Shown here: in pieces, positions 23,391 through 36,541 of the stretch
Layout of the letters: every line of letters begins with the position of its first letter
How positions within the stretch are numbered: position 1 is the first letter of the stretch
Assembly (NCBI RefSeq): GCF_021155775.2
Contig: NC_060235.2
Coordinates: forward strand, 23,445,598 to 23,509,597
DNA length: 64,000 nt
Direction: 5' to 3'
DNA from: Neodiprion pinetum
Taxonomy: Eukaryota > Arthropoda > Insecta > Hymenoptera > Diprionidae
Notes under the pieces: generated by a model
The model's input: only the letters and a program-made list of their open reading frames with translations
Databases searched by the model: none
Told to the model about the DNA's origin: nothing
Program-made: the position numbers and the translations under genes

Positions 23391-23490
23391 TCATGAAATT
23401 TTACGAATTTCCGGGAGATATTCTGAAATCCTTTGAAATCCCGTGAAATCATTCGAAGTTTTGTGAAAGCTTATGAAACCATATGATTTT
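23391..23490. repeat. Ten-copy degenerate 10-bp tandem repeat
   Basis: When the sequence is cut every 10 bases from 23391, each unit carries a variant of NNNTGAAATC at the same offset. Three adjacent units (23421-23450) keep the TGAAATC core exactly; the outer units show CGAATTT, CGAAGTT, TGAAAGC, TGAAACC and TGATTTT. The register is maintained without indels across about 100 bp. The period is close to one DNA helical turn. It is probably a decayed decamer minisatellite. Confidence 0.72.
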
Positions 23491-24665
23491 TTTTTAAATC
23501 CTACAACCCCGGCAATATCTAGCGTACACGCAAACCGATGAACGATTAATCCCACGGAGGCTGCGAAAAAGATGTGACAAAAAAATCTCCTCAGTCACAA
23601 GCTGAGGGAATTTCACAGTATCGTGAAAAGCGTTATAATGTAATAAAGATAAAAGCGTTATCGGAGGAAGGGGCTTTTAAAATTTATCGGGGTCAGCTGG
23701 CGATGCAAATTGGTCGGCTTCGTCCACCGCGTAAATCAAGCCTCGTTTCATCTCGTTTTATCCCCTTTCACCGACTAGGATTGGAATTCGACTCACGATC
23801 AGATTTTTCCTATCGGTCAGCGGCTGCGGCGAAAAATTGTCTGTAAGGTTAACAGTCGGTATTACAATAGATACAGCAGGTCGAAAAATAGGTTAACAGC
23901 GGCTCGGAGGGGCAAGGGGGGGAGGGATTATATCGCGGTGCGATAAATCAGTAGACGTTCCACCCCAACGTGGAGCAAAACTCGCTGGATGTAGGCGCTG
24001 AGCGGAGGGTAAACCAAGCTGACACTTTTTTCATGCCTGTTCTTTTATTATTTTTATTTATATTGTTCGTTGTGCTTTTGTGCCGAGGCAACGACCACGC
24101 GAATAATAAATGAGGCTCGTTTTCTGAAACTGCAAAAGCGACTTTGATACCCGAACATGTGGTGAAAATTTATACAAAAAGCGGTAGAACTTACTTCGTT
24201 CTTAATAGCTCATCAAGCGTTAGAACAACAACGAAACATTGGCTGCATGGAGATAAGGATATTTGATTACGAATCTCAAGACGGTGTTCAGCAGGAAGGT
24301 AGTAATCCGGCAGATATAACTTTTCAAATCTCATAGTTTGGAACGTTATCTTTTAGGGGCGATCCTCATGTTTTCACATTTCCACGTTCCTTTGCTTATT
24401 GACATTCGTCATATGTACAGTTATGTGGATAACAACCATAATTAACCGTAAAAATGAACCATAATTCGTTGAAATCGATCAAACGATACGTCTTTGACTT
24501 TGAAAAATTGTAATGCTACCATATAAATCTCAATGTTACGATGAATAATTGGAACTTCGTACTTAAAATTTATGTTCTTAAATTCGAATGCCTGCTGAAT
24601 ATTATAACGAGAATAACGACTCCGACAAAGGGAACAAAGCTGTCGTTATAATCGATACGTTCTTG

Positions 24666-24688
24666 CCCCCCCCCCCCCCCCCACCCCC
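24666..24688. repeat. Poly(C) tract
   Basis: A run of about 17 C, one A and five more C, followed about 50 bp downstream by A-runs. Directly visible and unusual in otherwise AT-rich DNA. Confidence 0.95.
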
Positions 24689-27600
24689 ATTTTAGGCACG
24701 TTTATAGAGTTAGCAAATTTTTTAAATATATTTAAAAAAAAAACAAAAAAAAAAAACAGGCTGCTTTTTACCCGGGAAAAAATCTTTACATCGTAACCAA
24801 TGTGCGTGACTGCGGTCATCTGAAAAAAAACTCGACGAAACAACCGCCGCAAAGTGCACCACTTTAGATGGAACACTCTCGAAGACGTTCAATAAACTGT
24901 TTAGCCGGAATAGGGTTTTTCTTTTTTTCTTTTCATAAATAATTCAACCGATTCATGCCCAAGAAAGCAATCTAACTTCGTAGTAACATTTCTTTCCAAT
25001 ATGTGCTTGGAAAGTTCGATTTTCGAAGACTGTGGAACGTGCGTAAAAAATGCCCTCTCTTGAAACAGAATGAAAAAATAACGTAACGTAGCAACGGAAA
25101 TATTCTATTTTACACACTAGAACTTTCTTTGGCGCATGCGCAATTTCGAATAACTCAATTTCACGCACTGTGTTATTGAGCGTAAGTTATCATACGTCGA
25201 TTTAAGTACTGTCAGTGACACCTTCGATGCTTTTCAATTCAAACTCAAATAAAAATGGAAACAATTGAAAATTAACTGCTTTCCGCCGATTATGTTAGAA
25301 TTTTAATTCAATACATGTTTCGGTTCGGGATTCGAGATAACGAAAATGACGTTCTAATTGATGTTACCAGGATATCCTGGATGGATAATTAACTGTGACT
25401 CTTGGGATTGTGGGGGACAACTGTGGCTTCACAAGTTTTGATTACAGTCCAATAAAGCAGTCGGTAATCTCTCTAAGATAAACAGAGATGACTTAAACAA
25501 CGTGCCGCCGTGACGTTCCTTCTCTAGTCTTTAGAGAAAGGAAATTACCCTGATTTCTTATCACTTTTTACCAGACATAAATAAAAAGTAAAATTTCCAA
25601 AGATGAGACAAATGAAAAGTTTCGATTGGTTCGAGGAAAACGCGACCATAACATACTGAAATGACGCTGACTGTCTTAGAAGTATAGAAAAATGTCATGG
25701 AGAAGGTCCATATTCGTTCTTTCTGAGAAACAGTCGACTGTTAGAAAAAATATAAATATCAGCTCACATGTGCGTTGCTTATGTTTAACCCGTTGCCATT
25801 CATACGTGATATGAAGTAAAACAAAAACAGTATTTTATACATGATATTGCAATGTCCGTGTACTATATTAATAAGTTATAATCTCGATTTTGGAAACTGT
25901 AATTCAAATATCGTTGACTGTTATTGTAGATGAGCATTGAGTTCCTTAGAAACAGTTTACCTGTAATTCCAATACTTCGACGGCCAAAGGCGTCCATTAA
26001 TGCACCTCACTTCTGGAACTATTGAGTGCCAAGTATTTTTCGCTGTGTGGACAAAAAATTCCTCTCGCGATAAAACATTCATCAGATCAACTCGAAAGAT
26101 CGCATCAGATCGGATTCAGGCAATTCGTGGCAGAGATTCCTTCGGGCATTCCATGCTGTTTCGAAAACTTTTATGGAGTTGACAAAGTTTTCGCACTGCG
26201 GTCTTATGAGAATTCCTTAAAATTTCATAAATTCTTGTGGAATGTCGAGAATCATGACCACGTAACCTTTTTGTAAATGTCACGAAGTTTTGAAAAATTT
26301 TGTACGTTTCTGAGGATTCGCGTGAGAATTTTACGTAGTTTTGCGTTTGTCTTTCTCATTTTACGAATCGTTTTATGAAATATTTCATTTGTTTCCTCGA
26401 GGCAATTGTTCACATTATCGTTGATCTAGTTCTAGCGATAAAAAAAATCCTTTTTGCCCTCATTTGGGAATAAGTGGAAGGATGCAAATGTACGGAAGAA
26501 ACTTGTCCTCGTGAAAAAAAGCGGTGGAAGTTTGAAGAAATACGTGAATGATTAAACTGCGTCTCTTCCTTCGAGCCCGTAAAGCCCTTCGCGAAAAACC
26601 ATCCTATACCCACCCTTAGCTGAAGCTATTGCCGGGAGCAATATTTCACTTGCCAGGTTATTTAAATTCAGAAAGAAAACGGTTTTCCCCGTTCCAGTGA
26701 ACGGAATTTTATATTACGTATGTACACACCGAAGATACATGGATTATATCACGTCCGGGATATTACACGGGAAAAGATGCCGTGTTAGGATTCTAATCTC
26801 TGTACCTGCTACGAGAAGAATCCCAATGAGACAAAGTATACGAAATTGTGTTGAGTGGTATGTTTAAATATTTTTAGAGACGTGAGATAAAATCCTAATG
26901 AAAAGTTCGTTTCTGAACGAATCGCTCATGATTCGCTATAATTTTTGTCACGAGAAAAATAATACAATAATAGAATCACTCTGAGTGTATTGATGACCTG
27001 AATTTTTAAATTAAAATACGTGGGCGTGAAGTTTTTTCAGTTAGGCAACGCTCGAATTAAATTAAACGTGATTGACCTCAGGCATCGCTTCCAAAATTCT
27101 GATTTACCATTTTAATTTGTAACCCCAGAGGGCTTGAACCCCTCTGGTACAACATAATTTGCCTGAAACATGCTTACGCAAAATTAAAAAGCGCTCTCCA
27201 AATCGAGTCTTATTTACAATTGTACGTGCAGATTTACGTATAATCGTAACCAATACACGTCAGTATAATAATTACAATACCTGTATAGATAGATAGATAC
27301 CTGTATAGATAATCTACAAAAGAAATATGACGATAAACTGCACAAATTTGTAATTAGTGGATCTGCACTGCGAATGTCCCCAGTTCAAAAATTATTGGGA
27401 TGTGATTTCTCATGAAAAAGTAATGAATTTATAATTAGGGGATTCTGTAACGTGACGTAATTTTTTTACCTCCAAAAACGTGTCCCGCTCGTTAGATTTT
27501 ATCGTTATTTGAACGTGATAATTCGAACAAAATTCGAGAGCTCGTTTGTAAGTTACGTAATTTTCAAAATTCCGCATAATATTCCAACGGAAAAAAAGCT

Positions 27601-29234
27601 TCTACGGTTGTATAGAACAAGTTTCAAATTTAATTTTTTCATCTTGATATTTGAACAATAAACTTATGCTATACGAAGACTATTGAACAAAATTTTTATG
27701 AAATTCCGGCATCATTTTTAATCAGAGGAGTTCAAACTCTTCGAAAGTAAAAGGTACTTGAGTTTGCAAAGACTAATCGTGCAGCAAAATACCGTTATTT
27801 GACTCGTGATCGATATCTGAGACTGATGCGCCTCGATTCAGGATGATGCAGGACCGTTCTTGAGATGGCAATCACAGATGATAATCAGATATATGACCTC
27901 CGAATTCCCTCCTGCCCGCCAGATACCAGTCAGACTGTTAACTAGGACATCTAGGCAATTCCGTCATAATAATGCCCGTCGGCCACAGACGTGGACGTAT
28001 TACTACACTCCATAATCCATTCGCACCAATTAGAATAAGACGTCGGTCAAGCCTGATGAATATCCTGCAATCAAGTATATCATGTGACACCAAATGCAAA
28101 TGTAGTATAGGTTTTGAAGGAACTAAAATATATTGAAATACGAGTGTGTTTTGTTTTTTTACGGTTTACTGAATTTCAGACGATTCGGAAATCTCGAAAT
28201 AACGGTTCTTCCTCGGCATGAATCGTTAAGATAACGCTACTAACTTTAATATGATTCTTTCGAGAGATCATCCCGATTTTTTACCGTTGAAAATTTATGT
28301 ATCAAATTGAACTTTTTGAAAGTTTGGATACGGAAAAAAGTATTATGATACCCTCGGTGCTTCAACCGACTCACCATTTTTTCGTATAAATAACGCCTGA
28401 ACGGGCTCTATATTTTATCCCGTACAACTTGGTGGAAAAGAATGAAAGAGATACTCGACGGATAGCTGCGGAACAAAGATTCGAGATTTTTCCACCGAAA
28501 CACTTTACATGATGGAAAAACCTTTTCTTAGAGCCTGTATTGAAGGTGTAGCATATGCATGGTTACGTTCACCGATTGGATCGAATGGGATATATTTTCG
28601 TGGCATGACTTTTAAATTGCTGGTTAATGTTTTGAAAGTACAACAAAAATTATTTTAAACATGCGATTTAAATTTTGACGTGTATATTATATATTCATGT
28701 AACACACCAGATTTTAATCCTTCAATAGATTTCATGAAAATTGATTGGACTTTGAGAGATTTATGAGATTTCATCGTGTCTACTAAACATCGTGAAACAC
28801 GGAGTTATTCGAATATTTCACGAAACTTCAGAGAATCCAATACATATTATGCGATTACACCAAATATCATAGAATTTCAAATTTTTAAGGAATTTTATCC
28901 GACTTCAAAATACAGAATTTGAAGCATTTGATTGATTGAACAAAATTATTAACTATAAGTTGAATACCGTCATAGTTGTATGCTACGCCTCTTGCGATAG
29001 TACCTTAGCTTCAAAAAAGTAAGAAAAATCGAACAAGAACTTGAAAGCTGTCAAGCATTATGAAAAGGAACGTTAGAGTACAAATGTTAAGCCCTATTCA
29101 GACCAACGCTACTCAAAAATGTCATTGTTTGTCAGACGTTTGAAAAATTTTGATTTCAGAAGATAAGGCAGCGTAAATACAATTCATAAATTTCAAAGGC
29201 TTTACCGAAGCTGACGCGGGATTCTTTGGATTTA
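24689..29234. other. Non-coding stretch with simple repeats
   Basis: No gene is convincingly supported. The region holds A-runs at about 24735-24760, a palindrome CAGGATATCCTG near 25370, and a short duplicated CTGTATAGAT motif flanking GATA units at 27281-27310. A minus-strand donor (ACAG|GTAAAC, exon end 25968) closes several short open frames around 26 kb, but no good acceptor was found. Confidence 0.45.
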
Positions 29235-29330
29235 CAGTAGAACCTCCGTCATCCGGACCCTCCGTTATTCGAATCACGACTTGCCTTGCCCGAACATTCT
29301 ATTTACGGAACAATGGCCCAAAATTTTGGA
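29235..29330 (+). mobile_element. pogo/Tigger-like DNA transposon end (fragment)
   Basis: The sequence starts CAGTAGAACCTCCGTCATCC directly after a TA and continues with a second, related CCGTTATTCGAA-type subrepeat. From general knowledge, pogo/Tigger elements begin CAGTnnAACCTC with internal TTATCCG-type subrepeats and insert at TA, so the match is good. The matching inverted end (GGTTCTACTG followed by TA) is not found in the following kilobase, and no transposase frame is intact. I read it as a truncated or decayed element; the right boundary given is only where similarity fades. Confidence 0.5.
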
Positions 29331-32300
29331 ATGCACAAGCACACGTCCATTCAAGTCTGATGTCTACATTGACGGTATTTTGATTAACGTTACGCGTCAG
29401 AGAGGTACAACAAAAAAGGTTAAGTGTATTCAAGTATTAGGCAACACGTTACGTATGTGAAAATAACGCAAAAAATATCTGAGATTATAATTGATGGATC
29501 TCGTGCCTCGCGTAGAAAACGTATCAGTCATTCAAACTTCGTTTCAGCAGTTTTATACAGAACCCACTGACAAGTATCGAAACGAGTACTGATACACAAG
29601 CAGTACAATTTTGGCATGAAAAAAAAAGAGGAAGAATAAGCCACTTTTGTATAATTTTACAAACCCGAACTTTCTTCAGTTGAATTTGCAATTTTTTTTC
29701 TATCCTTACTTAGCAAAAATTGGGTTAGTAAGATTTAGTAGAGTTGCCGTATAAACTGCTGTTTCGGAGTCAGTTTTTCGGATAGAAAAAATTTGAAACT
29801 TCTCAAGTTTTTTTTTCTTAAATTGTTTAACGCATATTCATGAATCCTTTTAAGATGCGTACAAATTTTGTCGAAGAAAAGAAAGTATAACCGTATAATT
29901 TTGTATGTTATACAATAGTGCGAGAAAAAAAAAAATCTCTAATTCCCAATGTGGATGAGTCTTGAAATGGTGGATGCCAGATTCAGGTCAAATTTTTTTT
30001 CTTTTTTCAGCCGAATGGCGTTATGCTAATCTTTGATTATTAACGATCTTCCTATGTTTTCGCTCCTTCTACGATTTAAATATTACGTACAAAAAAAAAA
30101 AAAGTTTTTTTGACTCAATTTTTCTGTGAACGTTGAAAAAAATTTTACTGAATGTGCATACTAAATCTGAGCTCAATCGGTCGATTTTTCATCGAGATAT
30201 CCTCGTTGCCGATTTGAAAAACGTAATAAGTTTGAGAAATCCGCATTCAAAGTTTTCGTACCGTTTGATCAGGTTTAAATGAAATTATTGATACTCACTG
30301 GTTAATCAGGTGACCCGAATCCATAAATGACTCAATCCTCTCTCTCTCTCACACAAATTGATTTTCTTCAGATAGTGTTTCTTTGTTATGTTAACAGAGA
30401 CGGTTCTTTCTCAGCAGGAACGCGCAGCTGTGTCCCGACCGTGATTTTTTATAACTTCGATGACTCAGCTAATATCATGTGTATCACTATACGATTTCAA
30501 CAAACGTACTTAGAAAGGTCTGAAGTAAAATAAAATCGAAAAACTGAAGATCGATTTTGTTAAATTTCTACTCCGCGATACCCCCTCAACTCAAACATGA
30601 ATTCAAAAGTCTCGTTATAATTGATGATAGTTGGTACGAATAACTTCGATAATTCAGCAGCACGATTTTGGCAATAGATTTTCAAAGTGCCGCCAGCAAG
30701 CCACGTTGCTCCATTCAATCAGCGATAACAGACTTCGAAACGAAAGTAAAAACCTCGAGCACAGTATCCGGAGCGCAAGCGTTGGGTTCAGGCGCAACAT
30801 TTGCTACCTCAAAGCCATCAAAAGCACAGACTTCTGCTCCGGAATCTGGAGCAAATTTATCGTAAATCGTCTGAACTGATATCTCTGAGTCAAGATCCGG
30901 CGATCCATAGTAACCGTGATCGGTACCCAGTAGAGACGTAGATCAAAGTGGCTTTAGTGGAAATCTCGCATGTGAACCCGACGAATAAACCGATTGCAAT
31001 TAGTTTCAAGTGGACGGAGTAAGATGAGAATGTAAGCTCGTTTCATTTGACTCGACTTTGCTTCAGCAAATTATTTAGAACGCAATGGAAAAACGTTCTG
31101 ATTGCATTACGTAACTACACTTTCCTCGATGATCTTTTGTAACGATCACCTCACGGTTAGTAAAAAGATGACTTACTTCCTGTCAAATGAACGTATTGTA
31201 TTCCCGGAACTGATCCTGCAGTAAATTATCTCATAGGTGAACACAGTTTCGGTATCTAGTCGATAATGGCTAGAACATGTTGAGATGACGCGTGAGCACT
31301 TAGCAATCCGTGTTCGGTAACCCAAGTGTACTGTCACCTTGTGAAACTTGATGTGACGATAACCGCATTACCTTGAATAGTCAGTGCCTACTTATCGAGG
31401 TATGCTCTGATCGAAGAATCGTTTAGTCAGATGAGGATTCACTCTAGAACGACTGACAGGGGGACAAACGACTCCCCTAACAGGGTTTCAAACTTGGCAA
31501 GATTCTGCACTTATTCGTCACTTTCATTCGTTTAAACAGTATTTTTACGAACTCACCATTGACAAACTTGACTTTAACGCTCACCGTTCTCTTCTTTATT
31601 GAAAAGCAAAGATCTTCACAAATAACCTAGCTCCATTATTCCTCGAAGAAACCATTGTTAGATAAGGAGTGGGGGTCGTTTGCGTCCCTGCGTCCATTAT
31701 CAGACGATTAAGGGCAAGAAAAGCGAAGCAGTCGTTTTAGCGTTAATTGAGCCATAATATATCAAGATAAGTGAAACATTGTGACCAGTGATCGGTAAAA
31801 ATGATATTTGCTCCGATATACGAGTAGGTATCTATTTTGGTGATTTGGTGTGATTTGAAATAGTGACGTGCGAATTTATCACTACCACGTCAATGGGAAA
31901 TTGTCACGGTATGACGTAACCCCGCATGTAATTAGATTGAAGTAATGGAATAACAGATAATTGACATAATTTTTGAACGTGTGAAGGTCTGCCGACAGTT
32001 GGATTCCGTTCAAATTCCAGGATTAATGTCGAGCTTATCGTTCGACAAACTTCAGTTCGTTAAGCGGAATGAAAGTAGAGTTAAGCTTCGTATCGAACGG
32101 TTGATCCGAAAAAAAACCGCCTTTGTATAATTATTTTAAATCTATTGAATACAAAGAATAATATATGTAAGTACGTACAGATTTTTGGTAGAGCTTTGTT
32201 TGAATACATTTCACAATAATTTGGGTGAATGATACATTCGTAAAGATTTTAAACGTAATGTTACATTCAAACGAGATCTTAGTTGCCTATATCTGTTTGA

Positions 32301-32787
32301 ATGAATGTACAATTAACATATGAAATCTCTGCTTGGGTGGGGTTTAAATTAGAGATCACGCGGCTGACTTTCGTACATTTTCGGACTACAACACGCATGA
32401 TCTGAATTAGATTTACAATAATCGACTCTCAATGTAGAAGATCCCTAACCCCGGGCAACGGAATGTAAGAAGCACACGCGAACCGAAGCTTGTCCCAAGA
32501 ACCCTGTCCAATAAACCGCTAAACGTAGGGGTGTAAAAACAAATAAATTAAATCCATTATACCTGCTATCGAAGTTTCGGGTTTCTAATAAACACGCGTG
32601 TGTTTCTAGAGCTTCAACGCGACTAAGATAATGAAATCAACATTTAAGTGCTGAAGAAATCCGAAAAAACCGTAAACAACTGATTTGTGGGTGGAAAGAT
32701 CAAACAGTCGTCAGTTTGAATAATATCGGTGGTATTATGCCGTCGAAAAGCTTCTGAACATCTGTTCGGAGCGGGTTTTGGAGTTCA
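29331..32787. other. Non-coding stretch, no gene seen
   Basis: AT-rich sequence with A and T runs. A very strong T-rich acceptor-like tract ends in TTTTTTCAG at about 30010, but all three frames behind it stop quickly and no donor is obvious. A minus-strand 39-nt microexon-like arrangement near 31176-31214 (acceptor TTTACTGCAG, donor GGAA|GTAAGT) is possible but very weak. Confidence 0.45.
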
Positions 32788-33186
32788 TCAACGAACCGTG
32801 CAGACTATCTGGATCGGACAAAAAAAATTTTGGCCTACCAAAAGTCCGAGGCTAACTTCAATATTTATCACTCGGACATATTTGTTCCACTTTTGCCATG
32901 GCCATAAAGCTGAGTTCTCGACTAAAATTAGAACCGAACGCATATAGGCAAATTTGCATATAATTTGAATCGAAGCGTGGCATGTGCCGTCAGTGGTACG
33001 CAGAACCTCCAACGACCACGAGACGATGTCTTGGCCCACTGCCAAGATTTCATTGCAATTTCTGAGCCGAGCATAACTCCCTTTCAATTCAACGAATAAT
33101 GCAGCTGCGGAAGCATCCGCTGCCTTACTTCCCATCGGATGATTAATGTCTCGCCCCACGATATCCGATAGCCGGCTTTTATTCAT
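32788..33186 (-). CDS. Unassigned 132-codon ORF, GC-richer 5' half
   Basis: A minus-strand ATG at 33184-33186 opens 132 codons. The first 70 or so residues (MNKSRLSDIVGRDINHPMGS, then an Ala-rich ADASAAALFVELKGSYARL stretch) lie in a patch visibly richer in G+C than its flanks. The C-terminal half is AT-rich and less coding-like. An acceptor-like ATCCGTATCAG sits just 5' of the ATG, but its pyrimidine tract is poor. No recognised domain. It may be a small gene, a degenerate retrocopy, or chance; overlapping plus-strand frames are also open. Confidence 0.2.
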   Translation of the reverse strand: MNKSRLSDIVGRDINHPMGSKAADASAAALFVELKGSYARLRNCNEILAVGQDIVSWSLEVLRTTDGTCHASIQIICKFAYMRSVLILVENSALWPWQKWNKYVRVINIEVSLGLLVGQNFFCPIQIVCTVR

Positions 33187-36100
33187 CCCTGATACGGATT
33201 ACCCCATCATGCTCCGTAATCGTAAAATGACTAACGACGTCCTCATCTGTCGATTAGTCAATCGATCCAGGTGTGATGTCCCAGATCGTTTTCTGACGGT
33301 GGAATAAAACCTTGCGAAGAGCCAATTAGAGCGACACTTTGTAAGCAAACAGCCTTTTCCGAACAATATCTTATTAAACCACGAAATGTTAAATTTGCTG
33401 GGTTATACAAAAAATTATCAAGTAGAAAGGACTTGGAAGTATATAAAAGATATTTAATGTTACTTTTTAGGGTGAGACGTTGGTTGAAAAATACAGGTCT
33501 CTAGATTTTTTCGCGTATCTCCGAAACGTTGAATTCAAATCGTTTTTCTTTTCTGCGGCCTTGGATGTTTCTTAAGAAATAGATTCTGACAAAATTATAA
33601 CATCGATCGAAGTCGACAAAACTTTACTTTGCCTGAATCGTTAATTGCGGGGCGTCACTTATATCGATTAAAATCTGAGCCTGGACATCTTCTATCTAAA
33701 AAAAGGAACACGGGCGCCATTCTACGTACAATTTCGAACAAACAAATCTCAAAACAAGTGTGTTCTACGCTGAAATGAAGAAATGGCATGTTTTGTAGGA
33801 AATCGTAAAGATATAACTTTTTACGAATGCGAACTTCTCGATTCGAAAAATAGTAGCTTAATCCAATGAAAAACGAATTAATTTCTTTTAAATATATATA
33901 ACTAAAAATGTGAAACAATCGAATTGATGCCTGCACATTGTTGTTTCAACTGATGCATAGTTGCTGGAATCGGGAAATTGTTTAATTCAATCGAACTGAA
34001 AGTCCAAAAAAAATGATTTGTTTAGTTTGATAACTTTTTTTTGGGTGCAGGTGTTTACATTTTACCATATTTTTAATCACTCTTTTACTGCATGTATACG
34101 ATACATATGTATTAGCACTAGCGTTGAGTCGCGTGATGAATATTCGGCCTGCTTTGAAATTGATTGCCGGGATTCAAACGCGTTGGTATTTTTGTTTACA
34201 CAAGATACGTATAAAGCATTTATAAATGGCATTTGAATCTAGGCATTTTTACGAAAACAAACATTCCAAACCGTTTGCAGTAGCACTATAACAAACATCC
34301 GAACAGTCCAGAACAATGTTTTCGTCCCTTATTCTGACAGAACAGCAGATGCAAACGTTGTTTAGAGAAATTTTTTGTCGCGTTCCAAGATGCCCGATCG
34401 GAGAAGAGGAAATTAGACATTGAATAAATTAACATAAAATTAAAACAATTAATTGAAAAAAAATTAATGTTAATTTGATATATGTTGTGATTTGATTCGT
34501 CGTTAAGTAAATATAGCTCTTGTAAATTGGTATGCTTGAAATTTTCATTTCGAAGTTGTGATCAAATCTCTGAAACAATTTTTACTTTTTAAACATGTGA
34601 CAACTAAGATCGGCCGGAGATTTTTATGGAAATTACGCGACCCGGCACAATCTGATTTTCAGAAACAGATATGTCGTCGAATTAACTTGGGAAATGGCGG
34701 TAGTTAAAATCGAACTATCAAAAACAATCAGAAACAAGTAAATGGGGATCTGTAATCATAAACACAAAATGTTACGATTCAACATAAATTGACAACCGAA
34801 GGCTGGGAAAATTTTTTGAAAAAAACGCTGATCCAAATTACATTCTTCACGTCTATCATATTCCATCTGAACCTGAATCTAACACAAATCATTGCCTAGA
34901 TATAAATGACGATGCATTGATCAGGTTCACTAAAAAAATTCCGGAATTTCTGTGATGAATAGTATGAAAAAATATGTCCAAGTACGTTCCCTATACCTCT
35001 TAGTTTCTTAGCTAACCTCGCTTGATTTATTATCTACTTTATAGCTTCGGAAAAAATTCGAAGATCTCGGGCTTCCTCTATAACGGATAAACCGTGTGGT
35101 CCGGGTTATTCTGGTCGTTAAAATGCTGCTAAAATATCCAAGGTAGAGCTGACGTGAGAAGGCTTACTAAATATTATGTGGCTAATTAAACTATGCTTGT
35201 AATTGGAGCGATTATTCTTTTCTTTTTTTTTTAAGAGAGAAAGGATTCCGAGCATCGTATCAGAACATTTTTCGTAGTAAAATTTGGGCCCGATTGGGGG
35301 CCTTTTTTATTGTCAGACTTAATTACGAAGAATTAATTACGAGTAATTTGAAGATGAAGGAAAACTGAAATAGAAAAAATAACGAAAATGTGTACAGTCG
35401 ATTAAGGTTAACGGGAATTCGACCTTCGGACAGGACATGGATTCTCTTTTTCAGATAAAATTTTTGTGCGTTTTAAGTCGAGATTTTCGTAACTTGAAAG
35501 GTTCTGCCTTTCGAAAAATTTGTAACCACCTTAAAATCAAAAATTATTGTTACGACCTTGTTTATCTTGCGAAAAACACTCGAGTGAATAACCAAAAAAA
35601 AAAAAATTCAATTCAAAGTATTAAATTGTTTCAGTGCATAACTCTAAGGTGTCATCAATGTTATTCCAGATTAAGGTTCCAGCTGAAGGTTAATTTCAAA
35701 TTTTCATAGAGATGGAGTAGAGATCTTATACTTACATTGATCAAGTGATTGGTCAAAGTCTTGACTGGTGTTTTCTTTTTCTATTTCTTTTTCGCCTTCA
35801 GCAAGATAATATAAATTTCTCACGTAACTTTCTCAATGTTTTCGACAATTCAAATGCAACATCTACGTGAAACTAGACGTATTTTTTAGCAAGACAGTAT
35901 AAACCTTTACCATGTGTGAAAATTTTAAATTACACAAGTCTGAAGAGTGCATGCCAATGCACAATAATTAAATAATCCGAGTACGATTTGTTACAAGTTT
36001 AAGTAACTCACGAAACACAGTAAACGTTTTAACTTTTACGAATCGATGATCGAAGAATCGCTGTTCAGAATATCAATCTTCCAAAAATTCTAAGAAATAA

Positions 36101-36523
36101 CATGGAATTGTTAAGGTTTGGACAAACCTTCGACCATCACGCTTGTGGTGATGTACATATCAGCTAAAAGAGATTATGATAAAAGCAAATTGGAAGTCGT
36201 AGCAGGACGTTTTGTTTCGCAGTGTTCTGACCATGTTCGAACAAGTATTGCACAATATTTTCACTAGTTCGATGTAATGCGCGATCGGCAAAGTTTGTCC
36301 ATCAGGGCACGTAAGCTTTTTTCGATCCCAAGGGATGCGTATTTAATTCGAATCCGAGATTGAGAAAAATCGTGAGACGTTATTCCGCTTGCAATCACAG
36401 ACCTTCAGCGACTAAAGCTACGTATTCGAATCCAGAAGCTAAGAGGTTTTCATAATGTAAACAGGCTGCCGAAAGAAAAATTGACGCCCACGTGTGTTTC
36501 TGCTTTGTTGAAAACTTACTCAC
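33187..36523. other. Non-coding stretch, nothing firmly supported
   Basis: AT-rich throughout. A plus-strand acceptor-like ATTCTCTTTTTCAG ends at 35454 with an 85-codon AT-rich frame behind it, but codon composition is not coding-like (many AAA, AAT and TTT). No recognisable gene or element. Confidence 0.45.
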
Positions 36524-36541
36524 TGATTCAACTGCAGCCAT
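36524..36541 (-). CDS. Candidate start-codon exon segment (MAAVES)
   Basis: On the minus strand TTCCATGGCTGCAGTTGAATCA is followed by a strong donor, GTGAGTAAG. An ATG with G at +4 opens six codons (MAAVES) ending exactly in phase 0 at the donor. Only the coding part is given; a 5' untranslated portion would extend upstream on the minus strand (higher coordinates). A strong acceptor-like ATATTCTTCCATGGCTGCAG overlaps it, so it could also be a very short internal exon. Six codons carry almost no coding evidence. Confidence 0.17.

Noticed and set aside
25968..26114. Minus frame containing MDAFGRRSIGIT, resembling the sugar-transporter GRR loop
   Set aside because: The frame is stopped just upstream of the methionine, no acceptor is available, and an alternative frame is longer. 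The resemblance is only a few residues.
27118..27152. Hairpin around AGAGGGCTTGAACCCCTCT as a tRNA T-arm
   Set aside because: It is a simple inverted repeat; there is no box A or acceptor stem at tRNA spacing.
29680..30010. Very strong plus acceptor tract near 30010
   Set aside because: All frames stop within 15 codons and no convincing donor follows, so no exon is called.
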